Shown: one piece after another, positions 1 to 6,088 of the stretch
Position numbering within the stretch: the stretch's first letter is position 1
Layout of the letters: each line of letters begins with the position of its first letter
From: Bdellovibrio sp. CG10_big_fil_rev_8_21_14_0_10_47_8
Lineage (GTDB): Bacteria > Bdellovibrionota > Bdellovibrionia > Bdellovibrionales > Bdellovibrionaceae
Length of the DNA stretch: 7,632 nt
Assembly (NCBI GenBank): GCA_002773975.1
Contig: PEZR01000049.1
Coordinates: forward strand, 697 to 8,328
Reading direction: 5' to 3'
The notes under the pieces: model-generated
Databases searched by the model: none
Seen by the model: only the letters and a program-made list of their open reading frames with translations
What the model was told of the DNA's origin: nothing
Translations under genes and position numbers: made by a program

Positions 1-92
1 TTTCTTCGCTGCGAAAAAAGATGGGGGAAACAGCAACGACAATTCGAACAGTATCGGGTTTGGGTTATCAGTTTGTTTCTGATCGTCATTAG
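1..92 (+). CDS. C-terminal end of a winged-helix (OmpR/PhoB-type) response regulator, partial
   Basis: The third frame is open from the left edge and ends at TAG (90-92), giving 29 complete codons. The last residues read TIRTVSGLGYQFVSDRH. This matches the end of the OmpR/PhoB-type DNA-binding domain, where the wing hairpin is typically written as 'I.TV.G.GY.F' and closes the protein a few residues later. The family binds direct-repeat DNA sites and is switched by phosphorylation of a receiver domain, which would lie outside the window to the left. No histidine kinase gene follows; the next gene on this strand encodes a small exported protein that may overlap this one by 20 nt. The assignment rests only on this short tail, so the family is likely but the individual regulator cannot be named. 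A transmembrane ToxR-like protein with the same domain is less likely because nothing follows the wing. Confidence 0.7.
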   Translation, partial: SSLRKKMGETATTIRTVSGLGYQFVSDRH

Positions 93-651
93 AACATCTC
101 GTTATTTTATTCAAAAAAGACTCAATAGGGGAATTTTTCTTGTCGTCCTTTTTTGCTCTTTAGCAAGTTGGGGCTCTGGTGCATGGCAAAGGGTGGACAA
201 TACTCAGGATCAGTTCAGCATTCAGGTTCCTGGGGACTGGGTTTCTCAGCCCAAGACGGATTCAAACAGCCCGGTTCATTTGCAGTTTGCCTCTGTGGAT
301 AAAACGGCCTCGGTGATTCTTATGAGCACAGATGGCAAACATCAAAGCTGCTCTGATTTTCTCAAGGGGATTGATCAAGCGAGAAAGAAAGTTAATATTT
401 TGACTGGGGAAAAGGCTAAGGTAACCCCGGAAATGCTCAAAAAATCTGGAGCCGGTGATGGTGCCTGGTCAGAATACGTGATTGCGGGGAAAGGTCCCGG
501 TTTTCCAGTGCAACAACGCAGTCTGTGTTTGAAACGAAAAGATAAGATTCGTGTGATCATTGGGGCTTATCGCAAAAAACAAGGGCCCCAGATGGAGCCC
601 TTGTTGGCGGAAATTTTTAAGTCCTTCCAGTTTCTTCCTGAAAAAAACTAG
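73..651 (+). CDS. Small exported protein, PsbP/DUF1795-like, function unknown
   Basis: The coding region gives up to 192 residues and ends at TAG (649-651). An N-terminal signal peptide is clear: basic residues (QKRLNRG), then a hydrophobic stretch (IFLVVLFCSLASW), then a probable signal peptidase I site after GSGA, so the mature protein starts near WQRVD and lies in the periplasm or outside. The cysteine in the hydrophobic stretch is preceded by Phe, a poor lipobox, so a lipoprotein is unlikely. The mature part has the pattern of small PsbP/Mog1-like beta-alpha-beta proteins: an opening 'F.I.VP.DW', a central stretch with two cysteines (CSDF and LCLK) and a closing 'IFKSFQF'. The start is uncertain: TTG at 73 overlaps the response regulator gene by 20 nt, while an ATT at 109 would give a tidier signal peptide of about 25 residues. 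Neither has a good Shine-Dalgarno site. I can assign no role beyond export; co-transcription with the regulator is inferred from the spacing. Confidence 0.75.
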   Translation: MFLIVIRTSRYFIQKRLNRGIFLVVLFCSLASWGSGAWQRVDNTQDQFSIQVPGDWVSQPKTDSNSPVHLQFASVDKTASVILMSTDGKHQSCSDFLKGIDQARKKVNILTGEKAKVTPEMLKKSGAGDGAWSEYVIAGKGPGFPVQQRSLCLKRKDKIRVIIGAYRKKQGPQMEPLLAEIFKSFQFLPEKN

Positions 652-673
652 AGCACTATCTTATTGAGCTGTT

Positions 674-1075
674 TTAATGAACAGTGCCGTTCTGCAGGGC
701 TGAATTGATCTGCACGGTGCGATCTTGACTGCTGATCGCACTGTCTTGCATCTCACTCAGCACTTTTACTAGTTTATCCTTGGCGATTTTAATCGCCTCA
801 AAAATGCTCTCGTGCAAGCCCTCTTCTTCAATGCGAGCTCCGTCCTCGGACAACGAGATACTGATGCGATACATTTTTCTCAATTCCGTTCGATCGTAAT
901 TGACACCATCGGCCTCGAGTTGAGTAATCAACTTCAAGGGATCTTTGGCAATCACTGCTACCACTGTATCTGGAGTTGTAAAAGGCTCAAACTCCATGAT
1001 TGTTTGATAGATAAATGATTTCACTTCAGGATCAACGTCTTCTAAGTTCAGTTGACTCTTAAAGGGGGTCTCCAT
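674..1075 (-). CDS. Ribosome hibernation factor (HPF/RaiA)-like protein, divergent
   Basis: The protein has 133 residues when read from the ATG at 1075, which has a strong AGGAGG five bases upstream. An in-frame ATG at 1102 would add nine residues but places that ribosome site inside the gene, so I prefer the shorter form. The layout follows the HPF/RaiA fold. A helix near residues 15-30 (PEVKSFIYQTIMEF) precedes a strand (VVAVIAKDP, about 38-46), then a strand RISISLSEDG (70-79), a further strand ARIEEEG, and a final helix (HESIFEAIKIAKDKLVKVL, about 88-106) like the 'HEDMYAAID...DKLERQL' helix of RaiA. That family sits in the 30S decoding region and silences ribosomes in stationary phase. 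An extra segment (about 47-66, TQLEADGVNYDRTEL) and a polar tail depart from the standard short form. The long-form dimerisation domain is absent. The family call is by pattern only; a different small alpha/beta protein remains possible. The gene stands alone, converging on the exported-protein gene. Confidence 0.6.
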   Translation of the reverse strand: METPFKSQLNLEDVDPEVKSFIYQTIMEFEPFTTPDTVVAVIAKDPLKLITQLEADGVNYDRTELRKMYRISISLSEDGARIEEEGLHESIFEAIKIAKDKLVKVLSEMQDSAISSQDRTVQINSALQNGTVH

Positions 1076-1080
1076 AAAGG

Positions 1081-1086
1081 CCTCCT
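1081..1086 (-). promoter_or_regulatory. Strong ribosome binding site that sets the start of the HPF-like gene
   Basis: Read on the minus strand, the bases are GGAAGGAGG followed by CCTTT and then ATG at 1075. AGGAGG is a full match to the Shine-Dalgarno consensus at a spacing of five bases. This favours translation from 1075 rather than from the in-frame ATG at 1102. Confidence 0.8.
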
Positions 1087-1137
1087 TCCCTCGTAGAACC
1101 ATGCCAGAGGCAGGTTTCGAGTGTTATATTTAGTCTT

Positions 1138-1166
1138 ATAATAACATGGGTACGCTTTGTTTTCAG
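1138..1166 (-). promoter_or_regulatory. Possible sigma-70 promoter for the HPF-like gene
   Basis: On the minus strand a TATTAT (1143-1138, five of six consensus bases) lies 17 bases after CTGAAA (1166-1161, four of six). It would start transcription near 1131 and leave a leader of about 55 nt ending in the strong ribosome site. The same AT-rich block contains a perfect TATAAT on the plus strand (1137-1142), pointing towards ung, but its -35 region (TTTCGA at 1115-1120) is poor and the leader would exceed 100 nt. The rest of the gap up to 1264 is AT-rich with a T-run at 1242-1248; I see no further gene in it. Promoter consensus is uncertain for this organism, so this is a weak call. Confidence 0.3.
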
Positions 1167-1264
1167 GTCAAGTTGGGTCTAGAAGTTTACCGCGCATTTG
1201 GTCGTGTTTTTGTCTCAAAACAACACACTTTGCATTTCATATTTTTTTGCCATAAAGAACATTG

Positions 1265-1939
1265 ATGGCAGAGATCAAGATTCATCCTTCTTGGAAGGAC
1301 AAATTAGAACCTGAATTTACCAAGCCCTACATGGCTCATTTGAGACAGTTTCTGGTGCAGGAAAAACAAAAGGGCAAAGTGATATTCCCCAGGGGAGATC
1401 AGATTTTTGCGGCTTTTGATATGACCCCTTTTGATCAGGTCAAAGTGGTGATTTTAGGGCAAGACCCCTACCATGGTCCGGGACAGGCCCATGGCCTTTG
1501 TTTTTCGGTTCAGGATGGCGTGATGTTTCCGCCCTCTCTGAAAAATATTTTTAAGGAATTAAAAAGTGATCTGGGGGTAGGCTCTCCAGAGAGCGGTCGA
1601 CTGAGTCGGTGGGCAGAGCAGGGAGTTTTGCTTTTGAACAGCGTTCTGAGCGTCGAGCAGGGCTTGGCCGCTTCTCATCAAGGCAAAGGATGGGAAGAGT
1701 TCACGGACAATGTCATTCGTCGCCTCAATGACGAAAAAGAAGGCTTGGTTTTTGTTTTGTGGGGCAGTTATGCCCAGAAAAAAGGGGCTTTCATTGATCG
1801 GAAAAAACATCTGGTGATCGAATCGCCCCATCCATCTCCATTGTCTGCACATCGTGGATTTTTTGGGACGAAGCCATTTTCTCGCATCAACGGTTACTTG
1901 GAGTCCCGCGGCAAAAATCCCATTGATTGGTCTCTCTAA
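1265..1939 (+). CDS. ung: Uracil-DNA glycosylase, family 1
   Basis: This cytoplasmic DNA-repair enzyme removes uracil from DNA, made by cytosine deamination or dUTP incorporation, by cutting the N-glycosidic bond and leaving an abasic site for base excision repair. The protein has 224 residues, close to the 229 of E. coli Ung. The family-1 motifs are all present (numbered from the ATG): the water-activating loop [13 protein letters not shown] (65-77) with catalytic Asp67; the Pro-rich loop [11 protein letters not shown] (89-99); the uracil-binding LLLNSVL with Asn125; and the minor-groove loop [11 protein letters not shown] (189-199) with catalytic His189 and the intercalating Leu193. The C-terminal PIDW is also family-typical. 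A TTG lies directly before the ATG; I chose the ATG because it is the stronger codon. The only upstream purine stretch, AAAGAA (1254-1259), is a weak ribosome site. The gene stands alone, with a convergent neighbour 8 bp after its stop. Confidence 0.97.
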   Translation: MAEIKIHPSWKDKLEPEFTKPYMAHLRQFLVQEKQKGKVIFPRGDQIFAAFDMTPFDQVKVVILGQDPYHGPGQAHGLCFSVQDGVMFPPSLKNIFKELKSDLGVGSPESGRLSRWAEQGVLLLNSVLSVEQGLAASHQGKGWEEFTDNVIRRLNDEKEGLVFVLWGSYAQKKGAFIDRKKHLVIESPHPSPLSAHRGFFGTKPFSRINGYLESRGKNPIDWSL

Positions 1940-1947
1940 GAGATTTG

Positions 1948-2553
1948 CTATTCGTTCAGTGAATCCATTTTTTGGAAGTGTATCAGACAAGTTGAATTGT
2001 CGGTCATCTGGCGCGCGCTACGAAATGATTGATCATATTTTTTGTAGGTGCATTGTTTGACGGCCGGGCCGATCAGAGCGGTAACTCGGGTCGGCCCCAT
2101 CTCCGCCCGAATTTTTTCGGTGCAGGTTTTATGAAAACTAGCCCATACGGCCTGGCAGTTAGCGAAAGACAGGTTGTAGCACTTGGCGGGAATATTTTTT
2201 TCCGCACAGGGCTGATCGGCCAATTCCTCTGACTGGATCCATGGGAGCATGTAGACCGTTGCTACTTGAAAAACAAAAAAGAGAATCATTAAAACAGCGA
2301 GTCCATTTTCAATCGAGTCTGACAGTTGGTATCGAGCCAAGGGTCTTTCTAGAAGAAGAAAAAATGCCAGCCCCAGCGTGGGATAGGTCACTATGGGCAA
2401 GGGGGACAGCGAGAAAAGAACTTCAATACCAGCGCCGATGGAATAAGGGACTCCCATCCAGAGCACAGCTTGGAGCCAAAGTGGAAGCTGTCGATAATTC
2501 TTCAGAAGCCAAGCCATCAGTTTCAGTGGAAAAAAATAAAACACTTCTGTCAA
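1948..2553 (-). CDS. Membrane protein with three predicted helices and a six-cysteine tail, function unknown
   Basis: I do not recognise a family. The longest reading has 201 residues from a TTG at 2553. Three hydrophobic stretches suit membrane helices: about 25-50 (LWLQAVLWMGVPYSIGAGIE...), 54-70 (VTYPTLGLAFFLLLE) and 84-106 (GLAVLMILFFVFQVATVYML). The remaining 95 residues are soluble-looking and carry all six cysteines of the protein (116, 125, 133, 144, 168, 189), which suggests a disulfide-bonded domain on the periplasmic side. The start is unsure: TGA lies directly upstream of the TTG, and the alternatives are GTG at 2544 or ATG at 2517. None has a good ribosome site, and the TTG lies inside the palindrome at 2548-2565, so a later start is plausible. 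The gene runs divergently from dppA and converges on ung. Its cysteine pattern and membrane stretches argue that it is a real gene rather than a chance frame. Confidence 0.75.
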   Translation of the reverse strand: MTEVFYFFPLKLMAWLLKNYRQLPLWLQAVLWMGVPYSIGAGIEVLFSLSPLPIVTYPTLGLAFFLLLERPLARYQLSDSIENGLAVLMILFFVFQVATVYMLPWIQSEELADQPCAEKNIPAKCYNLSFANCQAVWASFHKTCTEKIRAEMGPTRVTALIGPAVKQCTYKKYDQSFRSARQMTDNSTCLIHFQKMDSLNE

Positions 2554-2565
2554 TCATTATTGACA
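2548..2565. promoter_or_regulatory. Near-perfect 18-bp palindrome, candidate operator between the membrane-protein gene and dppA
   Basis: The sequence TGTCAATCATTATTGACA matches its own reverse complement at 16 of 18 positions. Its arms TGTCAAT and ATTGACA are perfect 7-bp inverted repeats around a 4-bp centre. Each arm contains TTGACA, one on each strand, so the site may also hold -35 elements, but I find no good -10 at the right distance on either strand. It lies 69 bp before the dppA start and at the very beginning of the divergent reading frame. Size and symmetry suit a dimeric helix-turn-helix regulator; which one cannot be told. The short length leaves a modest chance of coincidence. 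Confidence 0.45.
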
Positions 2566-2622
2566 CCGCGCAGTTGAATTGAGTGGAACTTCAGTATGGT
2601 GTTAGGTTCTGGTTGGGATGAT

Positions 2623-2632
2623 GGGGGGAAAG
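2623..2632 (+). promoter_or_regulatory. Ribosome binding site deciding the dppA start
   Basis: A purine run GGGGGGAAAG ends two bases before the ATG at 2635, with its G core six bases away. An in-frame ATG at 2596 exists upstream, but it lacks such a site and would put 13 polar residues in front of the signal peptide, so 2635 is the better start. Confidence 0.6.
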
Positions 2633-2634
2633 TC

Positions 2635-4227
2635 ATGAAAATCACTTTTGTTTTTTCGATTTTGTTCGTCTTGATCTTGATGACAGTGCAGGTTCAAGCG
2701 GCAAAAACATTTGTCTATTGTTCGGAAGGAAGTCCGAGCGGTTTCAATCCTCAGTTGGCGACGGATGGGCCCACATTCAACGCCAGTTCCCACGCGATAT
2801 ACAACACTCTGGTTGAATTCAAATCAGGAACGACGGAGGTGGAGGCCGGTCTCGCAGAAAGTTGGTCCATTTCCAAAGATGGCTTAACTTATATCTTTAA
2901 ACTTCGAAAGGGAGTTCAGTTTCATTCCAATGCTCTTTTTAAACCGACGCGAAATTTCAATGCAGATGATGTTTTGTTTTCGTTCAATCGGCAGCGTCTT
3001 TCCAATCATCCTTATAATAAAATTTCTGGTGGAAACTATGAATACTTCGCCAGTATGGATATGGGAAAAATTATCAAAGACATCGTCAAAAAGGACGATA
3101 TGACGGTGGAGTTTCATTTGTCTCAGCGAGAAGCTCCCTTCTTGGCAAACATGGCGATGGATTTTGCCAGCATTTTTTCTTCTGAGTATGCGGATGCCAT
3201 GCTCAAAGCAAAAACACCCGAGAAGGTGGACACAGATCCCATCGGCACTGGGCCCTTTGTTTTCAAAAGTTATCAAAAGGACACCTTGATTCGCTACACC
3301 GCCAATCCTGATTTCTTCAATGGAAAGCCCAAGATTGATAAACTTGTATTTTCAATCACTCCGGATGCCTCTGTGCGTTTTCAAAAGCTCAAGGTGGGTG
3401 AGTGTCATTTGATTGCGGAGCCTGCTCCTCAGGACATTGATTCCATGAAATCCAATAACAAGATTCGAGTTGTTGAAACCGAAGGTCTCAATGTTGGGTA
3501 TTTGGCTTTCAATACCCGACGCGGACCATTTGTCAAAAAGGAAGTCCGTGAAGCATTGAATATGGCTTTCAATCGCAAAGCCTATCTCGAAGCTATTTAT
3601 ATGAATCGAGCGGTTTTAGCTCAGAATCCAATGCCACCGACCATTTGGTCTTATAATGAAAAAATAAAGGGCTTTGATTACAATCCTGAAAAGGCAAAGC
3701 AGCTTTTAGCCAAGGCCGGATATCCTAAGGGTTTTGAAACCGAGATGTGGACCTTGCCGGTGTCTCGACCCTATAATCCATCAGGGAAAAAGATGGGTGA
3801 GATGATGCAGGCAGATTTGGCCAAAATTGGTGTGAAGGTGAAGCTTGTTTCCTTTGATTGGCCCACTTATCTGGAGAAGTCCAGAAAAGGCGAACATCAG
3901 ATGATTCAGATGGGATGGATCGGAGACAACGGAGATCCAGATAATTTCTTGAATATGCTTTTGAGCTGCAATTCGGTGACGAGTGGATCCAACCTGGCCC
4001 GTTGGTGCAATAAAAAGTTTTCGTCGTTGGTAGAGATGGCGAAACAAACCAGTGACATAAAAAAACGCACGGAGCTCTATAAAAAAGCGCAGGAAATTTT
4101 CAAAGAAGAGGCTCCTTGGGCGACGCTGGCCTATGCCCGAGTTTTTCGGGCGATGTCTGTTGATGTTGTTGGGTATCAATTACAACCTTTTGGTTCAGAA
4201 CTGTTTGAAAAAGTTGATTTGAAATAA
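2635..4227 (+). CDS. dppA: Periplasmic dipeptide-binding protein DppA
   Basis: This is the solute receptor of the dipeptide ABC importer (SBP_bac_5 family): it traps short peptides in the periplasm and hands them to DppBC. The protein has 530 residues, near the 535 of E. coli DppA. A signal peptide of 22 residues (MKITFVFSILFVLILMTVQVQA) would be cut before AKTFVYCSEGSP. The similarity to enterobacterial DppA runs end to end, including FNPQL, VFSITPDASVR, EGLNVGYL and GDNGDPDNF. The residues that hold the peptide ends in E. coli DppA (Arg355 and Asp408 of the mature protein) appear as Arg378 and Asp431 here, with the same spacing of 53. Both disulfide pairs are kept: Cys29/Cys257 and Cys445/Cys458. 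The specific gene name rests on these features rather than on family membership alone. In some bacteria DppA also serves haem uptake and peptide chemotaxis; nothing here tests that. Its stop overlaps the dppB start (TAATG). Confidence 0.95.
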   Translation: MKITFVFSILFVLILMTVQVQAAKTFVYCSEGSPSGFNPQLATDGPTFNASSHAIYNTLVEFKSGTTEVEAGLAESWSISKDGLTYIFKLRKGVQFHSNALFKPTRNFNADDVLFSFNRQRLSNHPYNKISGGNYEYFASMDMGKIIKDIVKKDDMTVEFHLSQREAPFLANMAMDFASIFSSEYADAMLKAKTPEKVDTDPIGTGPFVFKSYQKDTLIRYTANPDFFNGKPKIDKLVFSITPDASVRFQKLKVGECHLIAEPAPQDIDSMKSNNKIRVVETEGLNVGYLAFNTRRGPFVKKEVREALNMAFNRKAYLEAIYMNRAVLAQNPMPPTIWSYNEKIKGFDYNPEKAKQLLAKAGYPKGFETEMWTLPVSRPYNPSGKKMGEMMQADLAKIGVKVKLVSFDWPTYLEKSRKGEHQMIQMGWIGDNGDPDNFLNMLLSCNSVTSGSNLARWCNKKFSSLVEMAKQTSDIKKRTELYKKAQEIFKEEAPWATLAYARVFRAMSVDVVGYQLQPFGSELFEKVDLK

Positions 4228-5240
4228 TGCTCTTTGTTTTTTTACGAAAATTTTTATTGGTCATCCCAACATTGATTGGCGCGAGTCTGATCGCTTTCGC
4301 TTTGATTCGTTTGGTTCCAGGGGACCCTGTTTTGAATCTTTTGGGAGAGCGAGGGGGAAACCCTCAGGTTGTGGCCGAAATGCGCGCCAAACTTGGAATC
4401 GATAAGCCCCTAGCTGAACAATACTGGATTTTTTTGAAAAATGCCCTGCACGGAGATCTTGGGGATTCCATCGTTTCCAACCGACCTGTGGCGGAAGAGT
4501 TCTGGTCCCGTTTTCCGGCGACCCTGGAATTGGCGGGAGTTTCTTTGGTTTGGTCTATTTTGCTGGGGTTGCCACTGGGTATCTTGGCAGCTCTTCGGCG
4601 AAATTCTGCTCTGGACTACTCTGTTATTGGGGTGTCGTTGATTGGATATTCAATGCCCATTTTTTGGTGGGGATTGATTCTGGTGATCGTATTTTCGGTG
4701 CAACTTGGTTGGTTTCCAGTTTCAGGCAGGCTCAGTGTGTTTTTTGAAGTTCCACCCAAGACAGGATTTTTGTTGGTGGATTCTTTGTTGAGTGAAGAGG
4801 GCTGGAGTGCCTTTGTTGATGCCGTCAAACATTTGGTATTGCCTTCGATTGTGCTGGGGACAATTCCATTGGCGGTGATGGCGCGAATGACCCGTTCATC
4901 TTTGCTCGAAGTGTTGGGCGAGGACTATGTGCGCACCGCCAAAGCCAAAGGATTATCTTGGTTTCGTGTGGTCTACGTACATGCCCTTCGTAATGCTCTG
5001 ATTCCAATTGTGACCGTCGTGGGCTTGATGGTGGGCGCTCTTTTGACCGGAGCTGTTCTGACGGAAACAATTTTTTCGTGGCCAGGAATTGGACGATGGC
5101 TGGTAAAGTCCGTCGAAGCCCGAGATTATCCAGTCATTCAGGGCGGCGTTTTGTATCTGGCTTTTTTGATTGTGATGGTGAACCTGATTGTTGATTTGAC
5201 CTATCTGTGGATTTATCCGCGCATGAGGTCGCGGACATGA
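4227..5240 (+). CDS. dppB: Dipeptide ABC transporter inner-membrane permease DppB
   Basis: DppB pairs with DppC to form the peptide channel in the inner membrane. At 337 residues it is close to the usual 339. The opening LLVIPTLIGASLIAFALIRL is the first membrane helix, followed by the PGDPV signature (31-35) and a periplasmic stretch with HGDLG (75-79). Further hydrophobic segments lie near 102-122, 134-158, 203-222, 259-280 and 306-328, making six in all. The cytoplasmic coupling loop of binding-protein-dependent permeases (EAA loop) is at about 228-260, with EVLGEDYVRTAKAKGLS and HALRNALIP, and is where an ATPase docks. ETIFSWPGIGRW (280-291) is typical of DppB/OppB. The protein follows E. 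coli DppB along its whole length. Translation starts on the last base of the dppA stop codon and no separate ribosome site is evident, so it is probably coupled to dppA translation. Confidence 0.96.
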   Translation: MLFVFLRKFLLVIPTLIGASLIAFALIRLVPGDPVLNLLGERGGNPQVVAEMRAKLGIDKPLAEQYWIFLKNALHGDLGDSIVSNRPVAEEFWSRFPATLELAGVSLVWSILLGLPLGILAALRRNSALDYSVIGVSLIGYSMPIFWWGLILVIVFSVQLGWFPVSGRLSVFFEVPPKTGFLLVDSLLSEEGWSAFVDAVKHLVLPSIVLGTIPLAVMARMTRSSLLEVLGEDYVRTAKAKGLSWFRVVYVHALRNALIPIVTVVGLMVGALLTGAVLTETIFSWPGIGRWLVKSVEARDYPVIQGGVLYLAFLIVMVNLIVDLTYLWIYPRMRSRT

Positions 5241-6088
5241 TTGAATTTTGGTATCTGTTTCGACAAAACAAAGGGGCCGTCGTTGGTTTGGCCTGTGTTC
5301 TGGTCTTAGCGGTCATTGCCCTGTTGGCCCCATGGCTGACCCCCCATGAACCCATGACTGTTTTCGGCGATGCTTTGAAAGTCCCGCCTTTTTGGCAAGA
5401 AGGTGCACAGGCGCGGTTTTTGTTGGGAACCGATGATTTGGGGCGCGATCTTTTGTCTCGGTTGATTTATGGATCTCGGGTTTCCCTGGGCATTGGTTTC
5501 TTTGTCGTGGCCTTTATGACTTTTTTCGGCGTCATCTTCGGGGTGATCGCGGGATCGTTCGAGGGCTGGGTGGATTCACTGATCATGAGGTCGATGGATA
5601 TTCTGATGGCGCTCCCCTCAATTTTGCTGTCGATTGTGGTCGTGGCAGTTCTGGGCCCCAGTCTGGTCAATACGGTGATCGCTGTTGGTATTGTGTCCTT
5701 GCCCAGTGTTGTTCGAGTGGTGCGGGCTTCGGTCTTGATGGAGAAAAAGAAAAACTATGTGATCGCATCCAAAAGCTTTGGGGCTTCATGGTTTCGTATT
5801 TACATCATCAATATTTTACCCAATTGCACAGCACCACTTTTAATTCAGGCGACCTTTGGCTTTAGCGACGGAATTCTGAGTGCGGCGGCCCTTGGATTTT
5901 TGGGCCTTGGTGTGCAACCGCCGATTCCTGAATGGGGAACGATGCTGTCCGATGCAAGATCTTATATGGAGTCCGCATCTTGGTTGGTCACTTTGCCGGG
6001 TCTTTGTATATTGGTTGTTGTTGTGGCCTTTAATCTTTTGGGGGATGGTTTGCGAGATGCACTTGATCCCAAGGTGAAAAGAACATGA
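5237..6088 (+). CDS. dppC: Dipeptide ABC transporter inner-membrane permease DppC
   Basis: DppC is the second half of the membrane channel. From the ATG at 5237 it has 283 residues, about 17 fewer than E. coli DppC, the difference being a shorter N-terminal tail. Family features in order are: RQNKGAVVG leading into the first helix (about 12-32), APWLTPHEP, the hallmark LLGTDDLGRDLLSRLIYGSR (62-81), the EAA coupling loop from about 168 to 200 (MEKKKNYVIASKSFGA...ILPN), ALGFLGLGVQPPIPEWG (218-234) and the closing FNLLGDGLRDALDPK (265-279). The start overlaps the dppB stop as ATGA. A GAGGT at 5225-5229, seven bases upstream and inside dppB, is a fair ribosome site and supports it. A GTG at 5207 would add ten polar residues but lacks this support. 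Confidence 0.96.
   Translation: MIEFWYLFRQNKGAVVGLACVLVLAVIALLAPWLTPHEPMTVFGDALKVPPFWQEGAQARFLLGTDDLGRDLLSRLIYGSRVSLGIGFFVVAFMTFFGVIFGVIAGSFEGWVDSLIMRSMDILMALPSILLSIVVVAVLGPSLVNTVIAVGIVSLPSVVRVVRASVLMEKKKNYVIASKSFGASWFRIYIINILPNCTAPLLIQATFGFSDGILSAAALGFLGLGVQPPIPEWGTMLSDARSYMESASWLVTLPGLCILVVVVAFNLLGDGLRDALDPKVKRT

Noticed and set aside
640..680. Possible bidirectional terminator between the convergent exported-protein and HPF-like genes
   Set aside because: There is an A-run (641-647), but the bases beside it do not form a stem; the apparent repeat GAGC/GAGCT is direct, not inverted.
1204..1226. Hairpin with a bulge (GTGTT-TTTG / CAAA-AC-AACAC) before ung, with a T-run further downstream
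   Set aside because: The stem is AT-rich and interrupted, and the T-run starts 15 or more bases after it, so it does not look like an intrinsic terminator; no riboswitch shape was recognisable.
1559..1990. Long minus-strand reading frame antisense to ung
   Set aside because: The plus strand encodes a complete Ung with all catalytic motifs; the antisense frame shows no recognisable domain and no start context.
2066..2097. Inverted repeat GGGCCGA...TCGGCCC with a loop of about 18 bases
   Set aside because: It lies inside the coding region of the membrane-protein gene, has no T-run on either side, and comes from Gly-Pro codons that happen to mirror each other.
1854..2582. Several plus-strand reading frames opposite the membrane-protein gene (1854-2060, 2029-2232, 2241-2582)
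   Set aside because: They are low-complexity or polar with no membrane or domain pattern and no ribosome site, whereas the minus strand shows clear membrane helices and a cysteine pattern.
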